A stretch of 63,444 nucleotides of DNA, from contig NZ_JAFIFQ010000013.1 of NCBI RefSeq assembly GCF_020831925.1, positions 1-63,444 on the forward strand, read 5' to 3'. The position numbers were made by a program, and so were the translations under genes. The notes beneath the pieces were generated by a model that searched no databases, had not been told where the DNA came from, and saw nothing but the letters and a program-made list of their open reading frames with translations. Shown here in pieces: positions 27,794 to 36,064 of the stretch. Every line of letters starts with the position of its first letter. Position 1 is the first letter of the stretch. The stretch comes from Alkalimonas sp. GTDB taxonomy: Bacteria; Pseudomonadota; Gammaproteobacteria; Enterobacterales; Alteromonadaceae.

Positions 27794-29875
27794 TTAAATG
27801 GAATACTTAATGTTAAATGACACGAAATCACGGTCTGCCAGGTTATTGGTGGTGCCTACGCCCCCCCAGAACCAATTGTAAGACAACTCTGCGGACCAAC
27901 GATTCAAATAATCAAAGCCAAGGGTATAGCCCAGCGACTTACGGCCCTGCACAAACATAAAGAGTGGATCAGGGGTAATGCCATTGACATCATGCGCGAA
28001 ATTCACCCGATGCGTCATATTGGCACCAGCAAACACGTTGTTGTACTGGGCCTGAGCAAAAACGCGGTAACCCCAGGCAGAAGCCGTTGGGAATGGGTTT
28101 GGCTCAGGGCCATCAGACAACGCAATATGCAAACCTTCCGATGGGCCATTATCGCCAATCAGGGGTCCGCCACTGCGATCGGTATTTGGGCCATTTAAGC
28201 GCAGTACGCTTTGATCTGGCATGCTGTGAATTTTGATACCACCAACTTCAGCCAACATGGTGAAGTTGTCGGTTCCAAGCACAGGTCCAAACAAGTGGGT
28301 AAAAGTCATTTGGGCTTGAGTCGTATCACGCTCGATATAACCCTGTGCCAGCTCACCTGAGCCGACTTTTTGACCGATAACGCGACCAATTTGTGAAATG
28401 CCGGCTAGTTCAGCCCGACGCCACGGTCCATCTGAATTAGCAAGTTGTTCCGGCATACCAGCGTACAAAATTTCGACATCATCGATTTGCAATGGTTCAC
28501 CACGACGATGGGCTATTTCACCCGCGACGGAAGTGGTGCCTACCGTAGTGTTGAAGCTAAAACCATACAGTTTGATGTCTTCAGGGTACTCCAGCAAACC
28601 ATGCGCAAAACCTTGCAAATTCAAGATGGTATCTTTATCAATCTGCCCGGCATTTTGCGCAAGATAGCCAAGGTCCTGTATCACCGCAGCCTGACGAAAA
28701 TCGGATGTCCGTCCTGAAATCAGCGGCACACGACTGTGGTAGTTCATGTAATAGACTGCAAATTCAGTATCATTTAACTCTGGCGAGAAGTATTCAAGCT
28801 TCACACCGTACTGACCACCATTTTTAGGTTTCAACTCACCATTGTTACCATGAGGCCGCAGGGCAACCTTGGTCGGATAAGCTAGATACCTCGATACTGC
28901 GGTAGCCTGATCAATCGCGCCCGTAGCAACTAAAGTGCCTAGTTCGTTCAGCCCTTGAAGCACATGGAATAAATCGATGTCTGGATTACCGGCAAAACCA
29001 AGCTGAATATTTTGGTTGTGTCCACCGGCACCGGCAAAATCATTGGTAGAGAAATAGGTGCCAGGCGCAGGCAGGTAACTGCTTTCCCAGTCGTACTGAT
29101 AAAACACTTCTGCGGACAGGTTGTCAGTAATACCCAACGCCATGGTCAGCATACCAACCGGGATAAAAGCTTCTTTTAAATCAGAACCTGGAGCACGCAA
29201 GATACCGACATCCACTGGCGTAATGTTGATGCCATGCGGAATGAAGGTGCTTTCGCCCCAGCTCAGTACTTGCTGACCCAAACGAACGGTCAGAGGGTTC
29301 ATGCCGTCATTCAGCGCAAAGTTACCATAGATGTAGGCATCCAACAGCCGGAGGTCACGGCAGCTGAGTTCGCGTGCTCGTTTATCGTCACAAGGATTGA
29401 CCTGCTGACCAGAGACCGGATTAGTATAGGCATAGTTGCTGCCACGCTGGGCAAAGTCGTAAAAATACATAAAGCGGCCAAAAAAGCCGATGTTGTCTTT
29501 ACGGATGGATAAATCGTGGGTACCTTTCAGCATGTTACTGAACATATCACCACGATCGAAGTTCAGGTTACCCGCATCGCCATTGCTGGAATAGGCACCA
29601 GGCTGAGCCCAGATATCCTGCGGGGTGTAGATGACGTTGGTGGCGGCATTGTAGCCTTCCCAGTTAAACCGCGGATGGTTCACTTTACTGATGGAGTCCC
29701 AATCACGCTCGGATGTCCGCCAGCTGGCACCATAGGAAAACGTCGAATCAAACTGAATATCAACATCCCCTAGCCGGAAGCTGGCAGCCTGGGAGCTGGC
29801 AGACATTGCAAGCAATGCTGCAGCTACACCCATTGCCAAAGGCTTTTTATGGAAAAGAATTGGCCTTTTATTCAT
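27794..29875 (-). CDS. DUF1302 outer-membrane beta-barrel protein
   Basis: 693 residues from ATG 29875, which has a GGGGAG Shine-Dalgarno 8 nt upstream; the longer frame to 29929 has none and would bury the signal peptide. The signal peptide is MGVAAALLAMSASSQAA. The mature start SFRLGDVDIQFDSTFSYGASWR and LTVRLGQQVLSWGESTFIPHGIN are DUF1302 signatures. Alternating aromatic strands follow to the C-terminal FNIKYSI, ending in hydrophobic residues as barrels do. It is the first gene of the operon, preceded by a 313-bp non-coding leader. Probable role: outer-membrane component of a lipid or hydrophobe transport route with DUF1329 and the RND protein (inference). Confidence 0.85.
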   Translation of the reverse strand: MNKRPILFHKKPLAMGVAAALLAMSASSQAASFRLGDVDIQFDSTFSYGASWRTSERDWDSISKVNHPRFNWEGYNAATNVIYTPQDIWAQPGAYSSNGDAGNLNFDRGDMFSNMLKGTHDLSIRKDNIGFFGRFMYFYDFAQRGSNYAYTNPVSGQQVNPCDDKRARELSCRDLRLLDAYIYGNFALNDGMNPLTVRLGQQVLSWGESTFIPHGINITPVDVGILRAPGSDLKEAFIPVGMLTMALGITDNLSAEVFYQYDWESSYLPAPGTYFSTNDFAGAGGHNQNIQLGFAGNPDIDLFHVLQGLNELGTLVATGAIDQATAVSRYLAYPTKVALRPHGNNGELKPKNGGQYGVKLEYFSPELNDTEFAVYYMNYHSRVPLISGRTSDFRQAAVIQDLGYLAQNAGQIDKDTILNLQGFAHGLLEYPEDIKLYGFSFNTTVGTTSVAGEIAHRRGEPLQIDDVEILYAGMPEQLANSDGPWRRAELAGISQIGRVIGQKVGSGELAQGYIERDTTQAQMTFTHLFGPVLGTDNFTMLAEVGGIKIHSMPDQSVLRLNGPNTDRSGGPLIGDNGPSEGLHIALSDGPEPNPFPTASAWGYRVFAQAQYNNVFAGANMTHRVNFAHDVNGITPDPLFMFVQGRKSLGYTLGFDYLNRWSAELSYNWFWGGVGTTNNLADRDFVSFNIKYSI

Positions 29876-30188
29876 TTCAGTTTCTCCCCCCTGTCCCTGC
29901 AGGTCATTGTTATTTTTGTATCGACACACTGGCCACTCATCGGAGCTCAGCGCACATGAATAAAATAATTACATCATTTCGGTAGCTTCGCAAGGCTTCT
30001 CACCGGCTAAATCTGTTGATTTGTATTTGTTTTTTGCATCACCAAACGATTTTCATACGGAAAGATACCTTATTAGTTTAATCAGCTTTTGAAAAAACCC
30101 AAATCCTGAAACTAAGATAATGATAATTCAGTTGAAATAACACCTGGGAAAGAACAGTTGTTTCAAGCTGGCGTTTAAAGCAATAACT
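29876..30188. other. Non-coding interval between DUF2835 and the DUF1302 operon
   Basis: 313 bp, markedly AT-rich. No open frame of note on either strand. A minus-strand TTGAAA...TGTTAT pair with 18-bp spacing (about 30128-30157) could be a promoter, and the Shine-Dalgarno of the DUF1302 gene is at the left end. No clear terminator for the DUF2835/pepN unit is visible. The leader to the DUF1302 gene is long, but I see no convincing riboswitch-like fold. Confidence 0.5.
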
Positions 30189-30413
30189 CTAACTATTTTT
30201 TATTAATTTTATTAACTTACCATCCTTATCCAGCAGGATGGTAAAGAGGCCATGAATACCGTCCTTTTGAATAAAGCGATGAAAGTGTTTCGCTGGGATC
30301 TGGATACGCTCACCGCTTTTTGCTGTGACTATAAGATTGCGATAATGGCCCTGATAATAACCAAGGCACTCCTCTGCAGATAAGTGCAAAAAGAACTGAT
30401 ACAGCGCCACCAA
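30189..30413 (-). CDS. DUF2835 family protein
   Basis: 74 residues, the normal family length. Conserved core: YQFFLHLSAEECLGYYQGHYRNLIVTA, SGERIQIPAKHFHRFI, and DGIHGLFTILLDKDGKLIKL. This small soluble family is widespread in gammaproteobacteria, commonly right after pepN as here (7-nt gap). No biochemical function is known to me. The tail is basic (KLIKLIKNS). Confidence 0.88.
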   Translation of the reverse strand: MVALYQFFLHLSAEECLGYYQGHYRNLIVTAKSGERIQIPAKHFHRFIQKDGIHGLFTILLDKDGKLIKLIKNS

Positions 30414-30420
30414 GCGATCC

Positions 30421-33012
30421 TTACTCGTTCGCTAAGGCTTTGCTGACTTTCTCATACAGATCATCACTGATGCCCTGCTGAGAAGACAATCGATGGAGGG
30501 CTTCTTTCATTAAAGTCTGGCGCTGTGAATCGAAACGCTGCCAGGATAACAGCGGAGTCACTAACCGAGCCGCAACTTGCGGATTGATTGGGTCCAGTTT
30601 CAGTAAGGTGTCGGTCAGGAGTTGATAACCACGACCATCCAACCGGTGAAACTGTCCAGGGTTTTGCATGGCAAAAGCATGAAATACCGCCCGAACCCGG
30701 TTAGGGTTCTGCCAGCTGAACTTTGGGTGTTGACAGAGCAATGACATTTGCTCGAATACATCAATGGTTGGATTGGCTGCATGCAAACTAAACCACTTAT
30801 CCAACACCAATACATCATGCTGCCACTCATTGGCAAATTGCTGCATCAGGCTCAAGAAAGCCGGGTGCGAACTATGTAGACAGGCTTTGAGTACCGCCAG
30901 CTTATCTGTCATGTTGTTTGCCACACCGTATTGCTGCTGCAACAAAGATTTACTGGCTTGACCTTGGACCGCCAAATAATCCAGGCAACGGTTTTTCAAC
31001 GCCCGCAGCCCCACATTGGCTTCATTGTAATCGACAGCAGCTTCGCTGTGCTGCTGATAGCAGCTCTGCAGCTCGGATGCTAAGCGTCGACAGATTTGTT
31101 GGCGGAAGCTATCAATTGCGCTCAGAATCGCCTGGACAGGTATTTGCTGAAAACTTTCAGCAAATACGCTGTAATCCGGTACTTTTAAAAGCTCTGCTGA
31201 CAATGCTTTATCGTCCAGAGGTTGGCTTAACAGCTGCTGATAAAGCTTAAATAGAGCATCAGGCAACACAAAATCATTCGCCTGCTCCATCGATTGCTGC
31301 AACCAAAGCAACCAACAAGATTGCAGAGCATCCCAACGGGCAAAGCCATTGGATGCCTCTTTTGCAATGCGTAATAGCTCCTGCTCAGTATAATCATGCT
31401 TTAAACGGACTGGTGCAGAAAAGTCTTCCAGTAGTACAGGTAAAGCCTGCGCTGATACACCATCAAATACCAAAGTATCACTGGATTTCTGCATCACAAA
31501 GAGCCCTGACGGGCTGCTAGTTTTATCCAACAACTGGTAGCGGATAGGTAGTACCAGAGCAGCTTTATCCGATTGATCGGCCGTGGCCAGCGTCTGCTGG
31601 CTCAGCCTCAATGTCAGCCGTTGGTTCGAGGCATCATAATGCCGCTCCACAGTGAGTTCTGGCGTACCCGACTGCTGATACCAAAGCCGAAAGGCCGTTA
31701 GATCGTAGTGGTTAGCATCCTGCATCGCTTGCACAAAGTCGTCACAGGTGACCGCCTGGCCGTCATGACGCTGAAAGTACAAACGCATGCCAGCCTGAAA
31801 GCCAGCCTCCCCCAAAAGGGTATGCAGCATGCGAATCACTTCGGCACCTTTATCGTACACCGTCACGGTGTAGAAATTATTCATCTCCATCACTTGCTGT
31901 GGCCGGATCGGATGCGCCATTGGGCTGGCATCTTCGGCAAACTGGGCAGTACGGATCACCTGGACGGCATGAATACGATTGACTGTAGCAGAGCCCATAT
32001 CGCGGCTAAACTCCTGATCGCGAAACACCGTAAGCCCTTCTTTTAAGCTCAGCTGAAACCAATCACGGCAAGTGACCCGGTTGCCGGTCCAGTTGTGAAA
32101 GTATTCATGGCCAATAATCGACTCAACATTAAAAAAGTCGGTATCGGTGGCTGTATCCTGACTGACCAGCACATACTTGCTGTTAAATACATTCAGGCCT
32201 TTGTTTTCCATGGCTCCCATATTGAAGAAATCAACCGCCACCACCATGTAAATATCCAGATCGTACTCCAGCCCGAAGCGCTGTTCATCCCATTGCATAG
32301 AGCGCTTTAACGCATCGAGTGCAAAAGCCGCTTTACTGCCCTGGCCTTTTTCTACGAAAAAATCCAGCCCAACAAGGCGACCGGATCGGGTTTGATACTC
32401 CCCTCGTAGCAGATCAAAATCACCTGCCACTAAAGCAAATAAGTAGCTGGGCTTTGGAAAAGGATCCTGCCAGCAGACCAGCTTCTGACCATTAGTCAAC
32501 TGTCGCTCTTCCACCTTATTGCCATTGGATAGTAAATAAGGATAATGTGCAGCATCCGCGATGATTGTGGTGCTAAACACTGACAGCACATCAGGCCTGT
32601 CCAGGTAATAGGTAATGCGCCGAAACCCCTCAGCTTCACACTGTGTGCAAAAGCTGCCATTGGCATAATACAGGCCTTCGAGAGCAGTGTTGGCCTGAGG
32701 GTTAATCTGTGTCTTGATAGTCAGACGGAAGTTATTCTCTGACACCTTCAGGCGCAGTTGTTGGCCACTGCAGTTGAATTGATCATCTGCCATCAGACTA
32801 TCGTTGTAGTGCAGGGACAACAGCTGCAACTGCTGACCATCCAGACACAACTCACTGGCTTGTGAGTCCAATCGACGCAGATGAAGTACTGCAGTTACCA
32901 CTGTCTTGTCGACATCCAGTTCAAAAGTGAGATCGGTACGGTCTATGGCAAAGCCCGGTGGCTGATAATCAGACAGACGTTTTACCGAACGATTCAGGGT
33001 TTCTGCAGACAT
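30421..33012 (-). CDS. pepN: Aminopeptidase N (M1 family)
   Basis: 863 residues (E. coli PepN 870). The exopeptidase motif GAMENKGLN and the zinc motif HEYFHNWTGNRVTCRDWFQLS, with HEYFH plus the downstream ligand Glu in LKEGLTVF, are intact. The PepN-specific C-terminal DUF3458-type domain follows (VLPIRYQLLDK onward). It is the main cytoplasmic aminopeptidase with broad specificity, finishing peptide breakdown. It is followed after 7 nt by the DUF2835 gene, so the two are probably co-transcribed. Confidence 0.97.
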   Translation of the reverse strand: MSAETLNRSVKRLSDYQPPGFAIDRTDLTFELDVDKTVVTAVLHLRRLDSQASELCLDGQQLQLLSLHYNDSLMADDQFNCSGQQLRLKVSENNFRLTIKTQINPQANTALEGLYYANGSFCTQCEAEGFRRITYYLDRPDVLSVFSTTIIADAAHYPYLLSNGNKVEERQLTNGQKLVCWQDPFPKPSYLFALVAGDFDLLRGEYQTRSGRLVGLDFFVEKGQGSKAAFALDALKRSMQWDEQRFGLEYDLDIYMVVAVDFFNMGAMENKGLNVFNSKYVLVSQDTATDTDFFNVESIIGHEYFHNWTGNRVTCRDWFQLSLKEGLTVFRDQEFSRDMGSATVNRIHAVQVIRTAQFAEDASPMAHPIRPQQVMEMNNFYTVTVYDKGAEVIRMLHTLLGEAGFQAGMRLYFQRHDGQAVTCDDFVQAMQDANHYDLTAFRLWYQQSGTPELTVERHYDASNQRLTLRLSQQTLATADQSDKAALVLPIRYQLLDKTSSPSGLFVMQKSSDTLVFDGVSAQALPVLLEDFSAPVRLKHDYTEQELLRIAKEASNGFARWDALQSCWLLWLQQSMEQANDFVLPDALFKLYQQLLSQPLDDKALSAELLKVPDYSVFAESFQQIPVQAILSAIDSFRQQICRRLASELQSCYQQHSEAAVDYNEANVGLRALKNRCLDYLAVQGQASKSLLQQQYGVANNMTDKLAVLKACLHSSHPAFLSLMQQFANEWQHDVLVLDKWFSLHAANPTIDVFEQMSLLCQHPKFSWQNPNRVRAVFHAFAMQNPGQFHRLDGRGYQLLTDTLLKLDPINPQVAARLVTPLLSWQRFDSQRQTLMKEALHRLSSQQGISDDLYEKVSKALANE

Positions 33013-33060
33013 AGCAACTCCGGTAGCAGGTTTCCAACAGCTTTTTCTGAGTATAACGTG

Positions 33061-33089
33061 AAACAGCCTGAGCTGGGCTCAGGCTGTTT
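33061..33089 (-). terminator. Terminator of the NSS-nhaC operon
   Basis: AAACAGCCTGAGC-TGG-GCTCAGGCTGTTT, a perfect 13-bp stem starting 3 nt after the nhaC stop codon. Symmetric A/T ends could let it act in both directions. Confidence 0.75.
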
Positions 33090-33092
33090 GTG

Positions 33093-34568
33093 TTAAGACT
33101 TTAAATGCAACTCTTGCTGCACACTGTCTGGCGGTGTCAGCTTCAAGATTTTAATTCCACAGTAGGCATAAATTACAGCCAGAACCGGATTAATCAGGTT
33201 AAAGAAAGCATAGATAAAGTAATCAAGCGGGTTAACATTAAGCACGCCGTGCATATAGGCACCACAAGTGTTCCAGGGAATGAGTGGGCTGGTGATGGTA
33301 CCACCATCCTCCAGGGTGCGGGATAAATTCACGGGTGCCAGACCTCGACGCTCGTATTCTTCTTTATACATGCGACCAGGCATGACAATGGCCATGTACT
33401 GGTCGGCAGTTAGAATATTGGTCGCGATACAGGTTGCAATGGTGCTGGTGATCAGGGAGCCTGTGCTGTGGGCTGCTTTTAAAATCGACTGCACAAACTT
33501 ACGCAGCAGACCAATTTTCTCTATCACAGCGCCGAACATCATCGCAGCAAAAATTAACCAGACGGTATTCAGCATACTGGACATGCCGCCACCGCTGAGT
33601 AGACTGTTTAAATCATCGGAGCCGGTTTCAACAGCAAAACCATCAAACAAGGTGGCCCATACCAGTTTAAAACTACCAATGGTCGCGCCTAAATCTTGCT
33701 CCATCAAATTTTGCATCAGCTCGCGTTGAAACAACAAGGCCCAAACGCCACCAAGCAAAGCACCAATAAAGACTGTTGGAAAGGCAGGTACTTTTTTAAT
33801 CGCCATGGCTAGTAGCACAAACAGCGGGATCAAGGTCCAGAAACTGATGGCGAAATGCTGCTGCAAGGTACTGCTTATCAAATCAATGTGCACCGAATCA
33901 GCTGTGGCAGAACTGTTTAGGCCAATGATGATAAACAGTACCAAAGCTAGCAGAATACTGGGTACTGTAGTCCACAGCATGTGACGAATATGCGCGAATA
34001 ACTCGGCACCAGCCACTGCTGGCGCCAGATTAGTGGTTTCACTCAATGGCGAAATTTTATCGCCAAAATAAGCCCCTGAAATAATTGCTCCCGCAGTAAT
34101 AGCTGGCGATAAACCTAAACCGGCGGCAACCCCAATCAAGGCAACCCCTATGGTGGCCGCCGTCGTCCAGGAGCTGCCAATACTCATGGCGACAATGCCA
34201 CACAAAATACAGCTCGCTGCATAAAACCAGCTCGGGCTCAGTAGTTGCATGCCATAGTAAATAAGCGTGGGGACTGTTCCGGCCAATAACCAGGTGCCAA
34301 TCAAAGCACCCACCGCCAATAAGATAAGCACGGCACCAAGTGACAGCGAAATACCTTTGATCATCGCCTGTTCAATATCCCGCCAGCGAAACCCATTTTT
34401 CAGGCCAATAACCACAGCGACGGCAGCGGCGATAAACAAGGCAATTTGATTCGGCCCATAGGACGAGTCATCACCAAACAAGATGACGGAACTGGAAAGC
34501 AATGTAATCAGTACCAAGATCGGCAGCAGTGCATCAAGAAAACTAGGTTCTTTTATTTTAGTTGTCAT
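33093..34568 (-). CDS. nhaC: Na+/H+ antiporter, NhaC family
   Basis: 491 residues with about 11-12 membrane segments. NhaC landmarks include SIGSSWTTAATIGVALIGVAAGLGLSPAITAGAIISGAYFGDKISPLSETTNLAPAV in pieces (SGAYFGDKISPLSETT is the signature) and TLEDGGTITSPLIPWNTCGA near the C-terminus. It exchanges cytoplasmic Na+ for H+. It is the second gene of a two-gene operon, 8 nt after a Na+-coupled NSS transporter; removing the Na+ brought in by its partner is a sensible joint role (inference). Confidence 0.92.
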   Translation of the reverse strand: MTTKIKEPSFLDALLPILVLITLLSSSVILFGDDSSYGPNQIALFIAAAVAVVIGLKNGFRWRDIEQAMIKGISLSLGAVLILLAVGALIGTWLLAGTVPTLIYYGMQLLSPSWFYAASCILCGIVAMSIGSSWTTAATIGVALIGVAAGLGLSPAITAGAIISGAYFGDKISPLSETTNLAPAVAGAELFAHIRHMLWTTVPSILLALVLFIIIGLNSSATADSVHIDLISSTLQQHFAISFWTLIPLFVLLAMAIKKVPAFPTVFIGALLGGVWALLFQRELMQNLMEQDLGATIGSFKLVWATLFDGFAVETGSDDLNSLLSGGGMSSMLNTVWLIFAAMMFGAVIEKIGLLRKFVQSILKAAHSTGSLITSTIATCIATNILTADQYMAIVMPGRMYKEEYERRGLAPVNLSRTLEDGGTITSPLIPWNTCGAYMHGVLNVNPLDYFIYAFFNLINPVLAVIYAYCGIKILKLTPPDSVQQELHLKS

Positions 34569-34576
34569 GCGAAATC

Positions 34577-35983
34577 CTATAACCCAAGCAAGCGCAGCAA
34601 TCGATCAAGCACGCCAATCAAGTGCAAAAATACAATCGCAACAGCGACCGGTGTAAACCAGCGAATAGCAAAACGCCAGATGCCATACATCAAAGCCGAT
34701 GTCTGTAACTCTTCCTCGGTGATTTTTTTCTTCATCACCCAACCAGTAAAGACTGCAATAACCAAACCACCCAAGGGTAGCATGATGGCAGAAGTCAGGT
34801 AGTCCACCACTTCAAAGAAACTGGTAATGGGTTTGCCAAACACAGTGAGCTCAAACGTCGCCCAGGAAGCGCCCGAGAACGAGAACACCGTCAGTAAGCC
34901 TAGCAGCCATAAGGAGCCTCCGGTTGCAGCTGTTGCTGTGAAACGGCTCAAACCTTTACGTTCCACCAGCCAGGCTACGGTGGACTCGATCATGGCAATG
35001 GCTGAAGTGAAGGCTGCAAAAACCAACATAACAAAAAACAAGGTGCCAAAGAAAGTACCAAAAGGCATGGAGCCAAAGGCAATCGGCAAGGTAACAAAAA
35101 TCAGCCCGGGCCCTTCAGCAGGTGTCAGGCCATACTGGAATACCAGGGGGTAAATAGCCAGACCTGCCAGCATAGCAACCGCAGTATCCACCAAGGCTAT
35201 CAGCATTGAGGTTTTCGCAATGGAAACATTGGACGGCAGATAAGCGCCGTAAATAATCATGGCTCCCGATGCCAGGCTCAGAGTAAAGAACGCATGCCCC
35301 AGTGCCAGCAAAACTCCGTTGATGGTGAGCTTGGAAAAATCCGGTGTAAACATAAAGGCAACAGCTTCACCCAAAGCACCATTGGTGGCAGAATAAATCG
35401 CCATAATGCCCAACAGCACAAACAAGCTTGGCATCAGGAAGTTAACGGCTTTTTCCAACCCCTTGTGTACGCCCCGCCCAACCACATAGACAGTGACAAA
35501 TAAAATAACAGCAGACCATGCCATTAGTACCCAGGGGTTGGCCAAATGAGCACCAAATTGAGCACCTATGGCCTCAGCTCCAGCCCCCTGAAAATCCCCA
35601 CGCGCTGTTTTAATGACATACGCCAGCGCCCAACCAGCCACGACGGCGTAAAATGATAAGATAAGGTAACTGGCAACCAGACCACTCCAGCCAGCGATTT
35701 GCCAACGAGGACTAGCACTGGCCTCCTGTGCCAGGGTTTTTACGGAAAGTCCCGGGCTTTGCCGACCGCGACGACCAATCAGCACTTCCGACATCATCAC
35801 CGGAATACCGATCAGTACAATACATAACAGATAAACCAGGACGAAGGCACCACCGCCATTCTCGCCCATGATGTAAGGAAACTTCCAGATATTACCTAAA
35901 CCGACAGCCGCCCCGGTCGCTGCAAGAATAAACGCAAATCGACCGGACCACATGCCATGAACGGATTCACGTGCTCCCGACAT
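34577..35983 (-). CDS. Sodium-dependent transporter, NSS (SNF) family
   Basis: 468 residues with about 11-12 membrane helices. The TM1 signature is FILAATGAAVGLGNIWKFPY, followed by NGGGAFVLVYLLCIVLIGIP, as in LeuT/TnaT-type transporters. Bacterial NSS proteins import amino acids or related compounds with Na+. Specificity cannot be read from sequence. It is upstream of, and 8 nt from, nhaC. Confidence 0.92.
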   Translation of the reverse strand: MSGARESVHGMWSGRFAFILAATGAAVGLGNIWKFPYIMGENGGGAFVLVYLLCIVLIGIPVMMSEVLIGRRGRQSPGLSVKTLAQEASASPRWQIAGWSGLVASYLILSFYAVVAGWALAYVIKTARGDFQGAGAEAIGAQFGAHLANPWVLMAWSAVILFVTVYVVGRGVHKGLEKAVNFLMPSLFVLLGIMAIYSATNGALGEAVAFMFTPDFSKLTINGVLLALGHAFFTLSLASGAMIIYGAYLPSNVSIAKTSMLIALVDTAVAMLAGLAIYPLVFQYGLTPAEGPGLIFVTLPIAFGSMPFGTFFGTLFFVMLVFAAFTSAIAMIESTVAWLVERKGLSRFTATAATGGSLWLLGLLTVFSFSGASWATFELTVFGKPITSFFEVVDYLTSAIMLPLGGLVIAVFTGWVMKKKITEEELQTSALMYGIWRFAIRWFTPVAVAIVFLHLIGVLDRLLRLLGL

Positions 35984-36026
35984 AAAACCAACCCTATTAT
36001 TATTTATTGTAATCGTTATATAGAAA

Positions 36027-36052
36027 AGGCTGGCGATAAAAATCGCCAGCCT
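36027..36052 (-). terminator. Terminator of the msrC-proQ-prc unit
   Basis: AGGCTGGCGAT-AAAA-ATCGCCAGCCT, an 11-bp perfect stem, followed on the minus strand by TTTTC, 12 nt after the prc stop codon. Confidence 0.85.
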
Positions 36053-36064
36053 GTCACACCCTGG

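Noticed and set aside
29876-30188. Possible riboswitch or sRNA in the 313-bp leader before the DUF1302 gene.
   Set aside because: No long stable pairing or known aptamer consensus could be made out by eye; left as a plain promoter/leader region.
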